Source: Ruminococcaceae bacterium UBA4306 (lineage in GTDB: Bacteria; Bacillota; Clostridia; Oscillospirales; Acutalibacteraceae). Taken from it: a stretch of 5,214 bases of DNA. Made by a program: the position numbers and the translations under genes. Each line of letters starts with the position of its first letter. Position 1 is the first letter of the stretch. Positions 4,944-5,214 of this stretch are shown here, piece by piece. The notes beneath the pieces were generated by a model. It was not told the DNA's origin. It searched no databases and was given only the letters and a program-made list of their open reading frames with translations. The stretch lies in the NCBI GenBank assembly GCA_002394725.1, contig DGUQ01000191.1:1-5214 (forward strand). The letters are read 5' to 3'.

Positions 4944-4972
4944 TATCGACTCAAAAGAGTTGATACCTTTTT
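4944..4972 (+). terminator. Terminator-like hairpin on the plus strand between rplA and rplJ
   Basis: TATCGACTC (4944-4952) pairs with GAGTTGATA (4957-4965), nine pairs including one G-U, around an AAAA loop, followed by CC and five T (4968-4972). It has this form only in plus-strand RNA; on the minus strand the G-U becomes an A-C mismatch and no T-run follows. No plus-strand gene precedes it, so it may simply be one of several spacer hairpins. Confidence 0.35.
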
Positions 4973-4973
4973 A

Positions 4974-5031
4974 CTCCCCTGTCATACAGGAGAACTCATT
5001 CGACGAATGAAAGAGAAAGACACACGTGTCT
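4974..5031 (-). other. Cluster of hairpins just after rplA
   Basis: Three inverted repeats lie in succession. AGACA/TGTCT (5018-5031) overlaps the rplA stop and is followed on the minus strand by a C/T-rich stretch. TCATTC/GAATGA (4996-5010) has a three-base loop. CCTGT/ACAGG (4978-4990) has a three-base loop and flanking partial pairing. The first resembles a weak terminator for rplA; the tails are too mixed in bases to be sure. They may end part of the rplA transcript or be processing sites. Confidence 0.4.
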
Positions 5032-5214
5032 TATACGCCGAACTTAGTGGGGTTGATGCGTACGGACGGACCCATGGTAGAGGTGACCGCACAGCTCTTG
5101 ATATACTGACCCTTAGCGGCAGCCGGCTTCGCCTTAACGATAGCGCCCATGAGGGTCTCGAGGTTCTCCTGGAGCTTCTCGGTGCCGAAGGACGCCTTGC
5201 CGATCGGGCAGTGG
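5031..5214 (-). CDS. rplA: 50S ribosomal protein L1, C-terminal fragment
   Basis: The last 60 residues of L1 and a TAA stop (5031-5033); the rest lies beyond the right edge of the window. The in-frame codons occupy 5031-5213. L1 binds 23S rRNA at the mobile stalk beside the E site. The fragment carries the conserved end of the family: [18 protein letters not shown], then [17 protein letters not shown] and [10 protein letters not shown], ending in NPTKFGV. The order rplA-rplJ-rplL is the usual bacterial one. The spacer to rplJ (289 bases) is structured. Confidence 0.96.
   Translation of the reverse strand, partial: HCPIGKASFGTEKLQENLETLMGAIVKAKPAAAKGQYIKSCAVTSTMGPSVRINPTKFGV

Overview
This window looks like part of the chromosome of a strictly anaerobic, moderately GC-rich Firmicute, probably a clostridial relative in the Ruminococcaceae/Oscillospiraceae range. 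This is inferred from a multimeric, ferredoxin- and NADH-linked [FeFe] hydrogenase, strong GGAGG-type ribosome binding sites, and a Gram-positive-style L10 leader with an intrinsic terminator in front of rplJ. No taxonomic search could be run, so the placement is tentative.

Left part (1-2801, + strand): the 3' half of a NuoF-like NADH/FMN subunit (HydB/HndC type) is followed after 17 bases by a complete 581-residue [FeFe] hydrogenase catalytic subunit (HydA/HndD type). A perfect 20-bp stem terminator closes the operon. The two subunits would exchange electrons between NADH, ferredoxin and H2 through a chain of iron-sulfur clusters ending at the H-cluster. The H-cluster motifs carry two departures from the textbook form: TSCSPGW instead of TSCCPGW, and an extra Cys in the last motif.

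Middle part (2802-3598): a convergent intergenic region holds a repeated TTTCGCTTGGGG motif and two tandem 64-bp units (57 of 64 identical). Next comes a small minus-strand gene of unknown function (109 residues, Pro-rich and acidic, good ribosome binding site). Its upstream spacer of about 240 bases contains a nested inverted repeat.

Right part (3599-5214, - strand): this is the end of a ribosomal-protein cluster, read from right to left as rplA (C-terminal end only), a long structured spacer, rplJ, rplL and a terminator. The spacer contains a convincing L10-type attenuator: a U-tailed terminator hairpin whose left arm can instead pair with an upstream CGAGGA, with two further helices between. 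rplJ starts at TTG and has a 32-residue Ala/Glu/Pro tail encoded by 18-bp repeats. rplL is followed by a terminator, not by rpoB, which is the common neighbour in bacteria.

I found no CRISPR array, tRNA, rRNA, transposase or recognisable defence system. The points most worth a second look are the H-cluster motif variants, the 64-bp repeats, the orphan gene and the rplJ attenuator.
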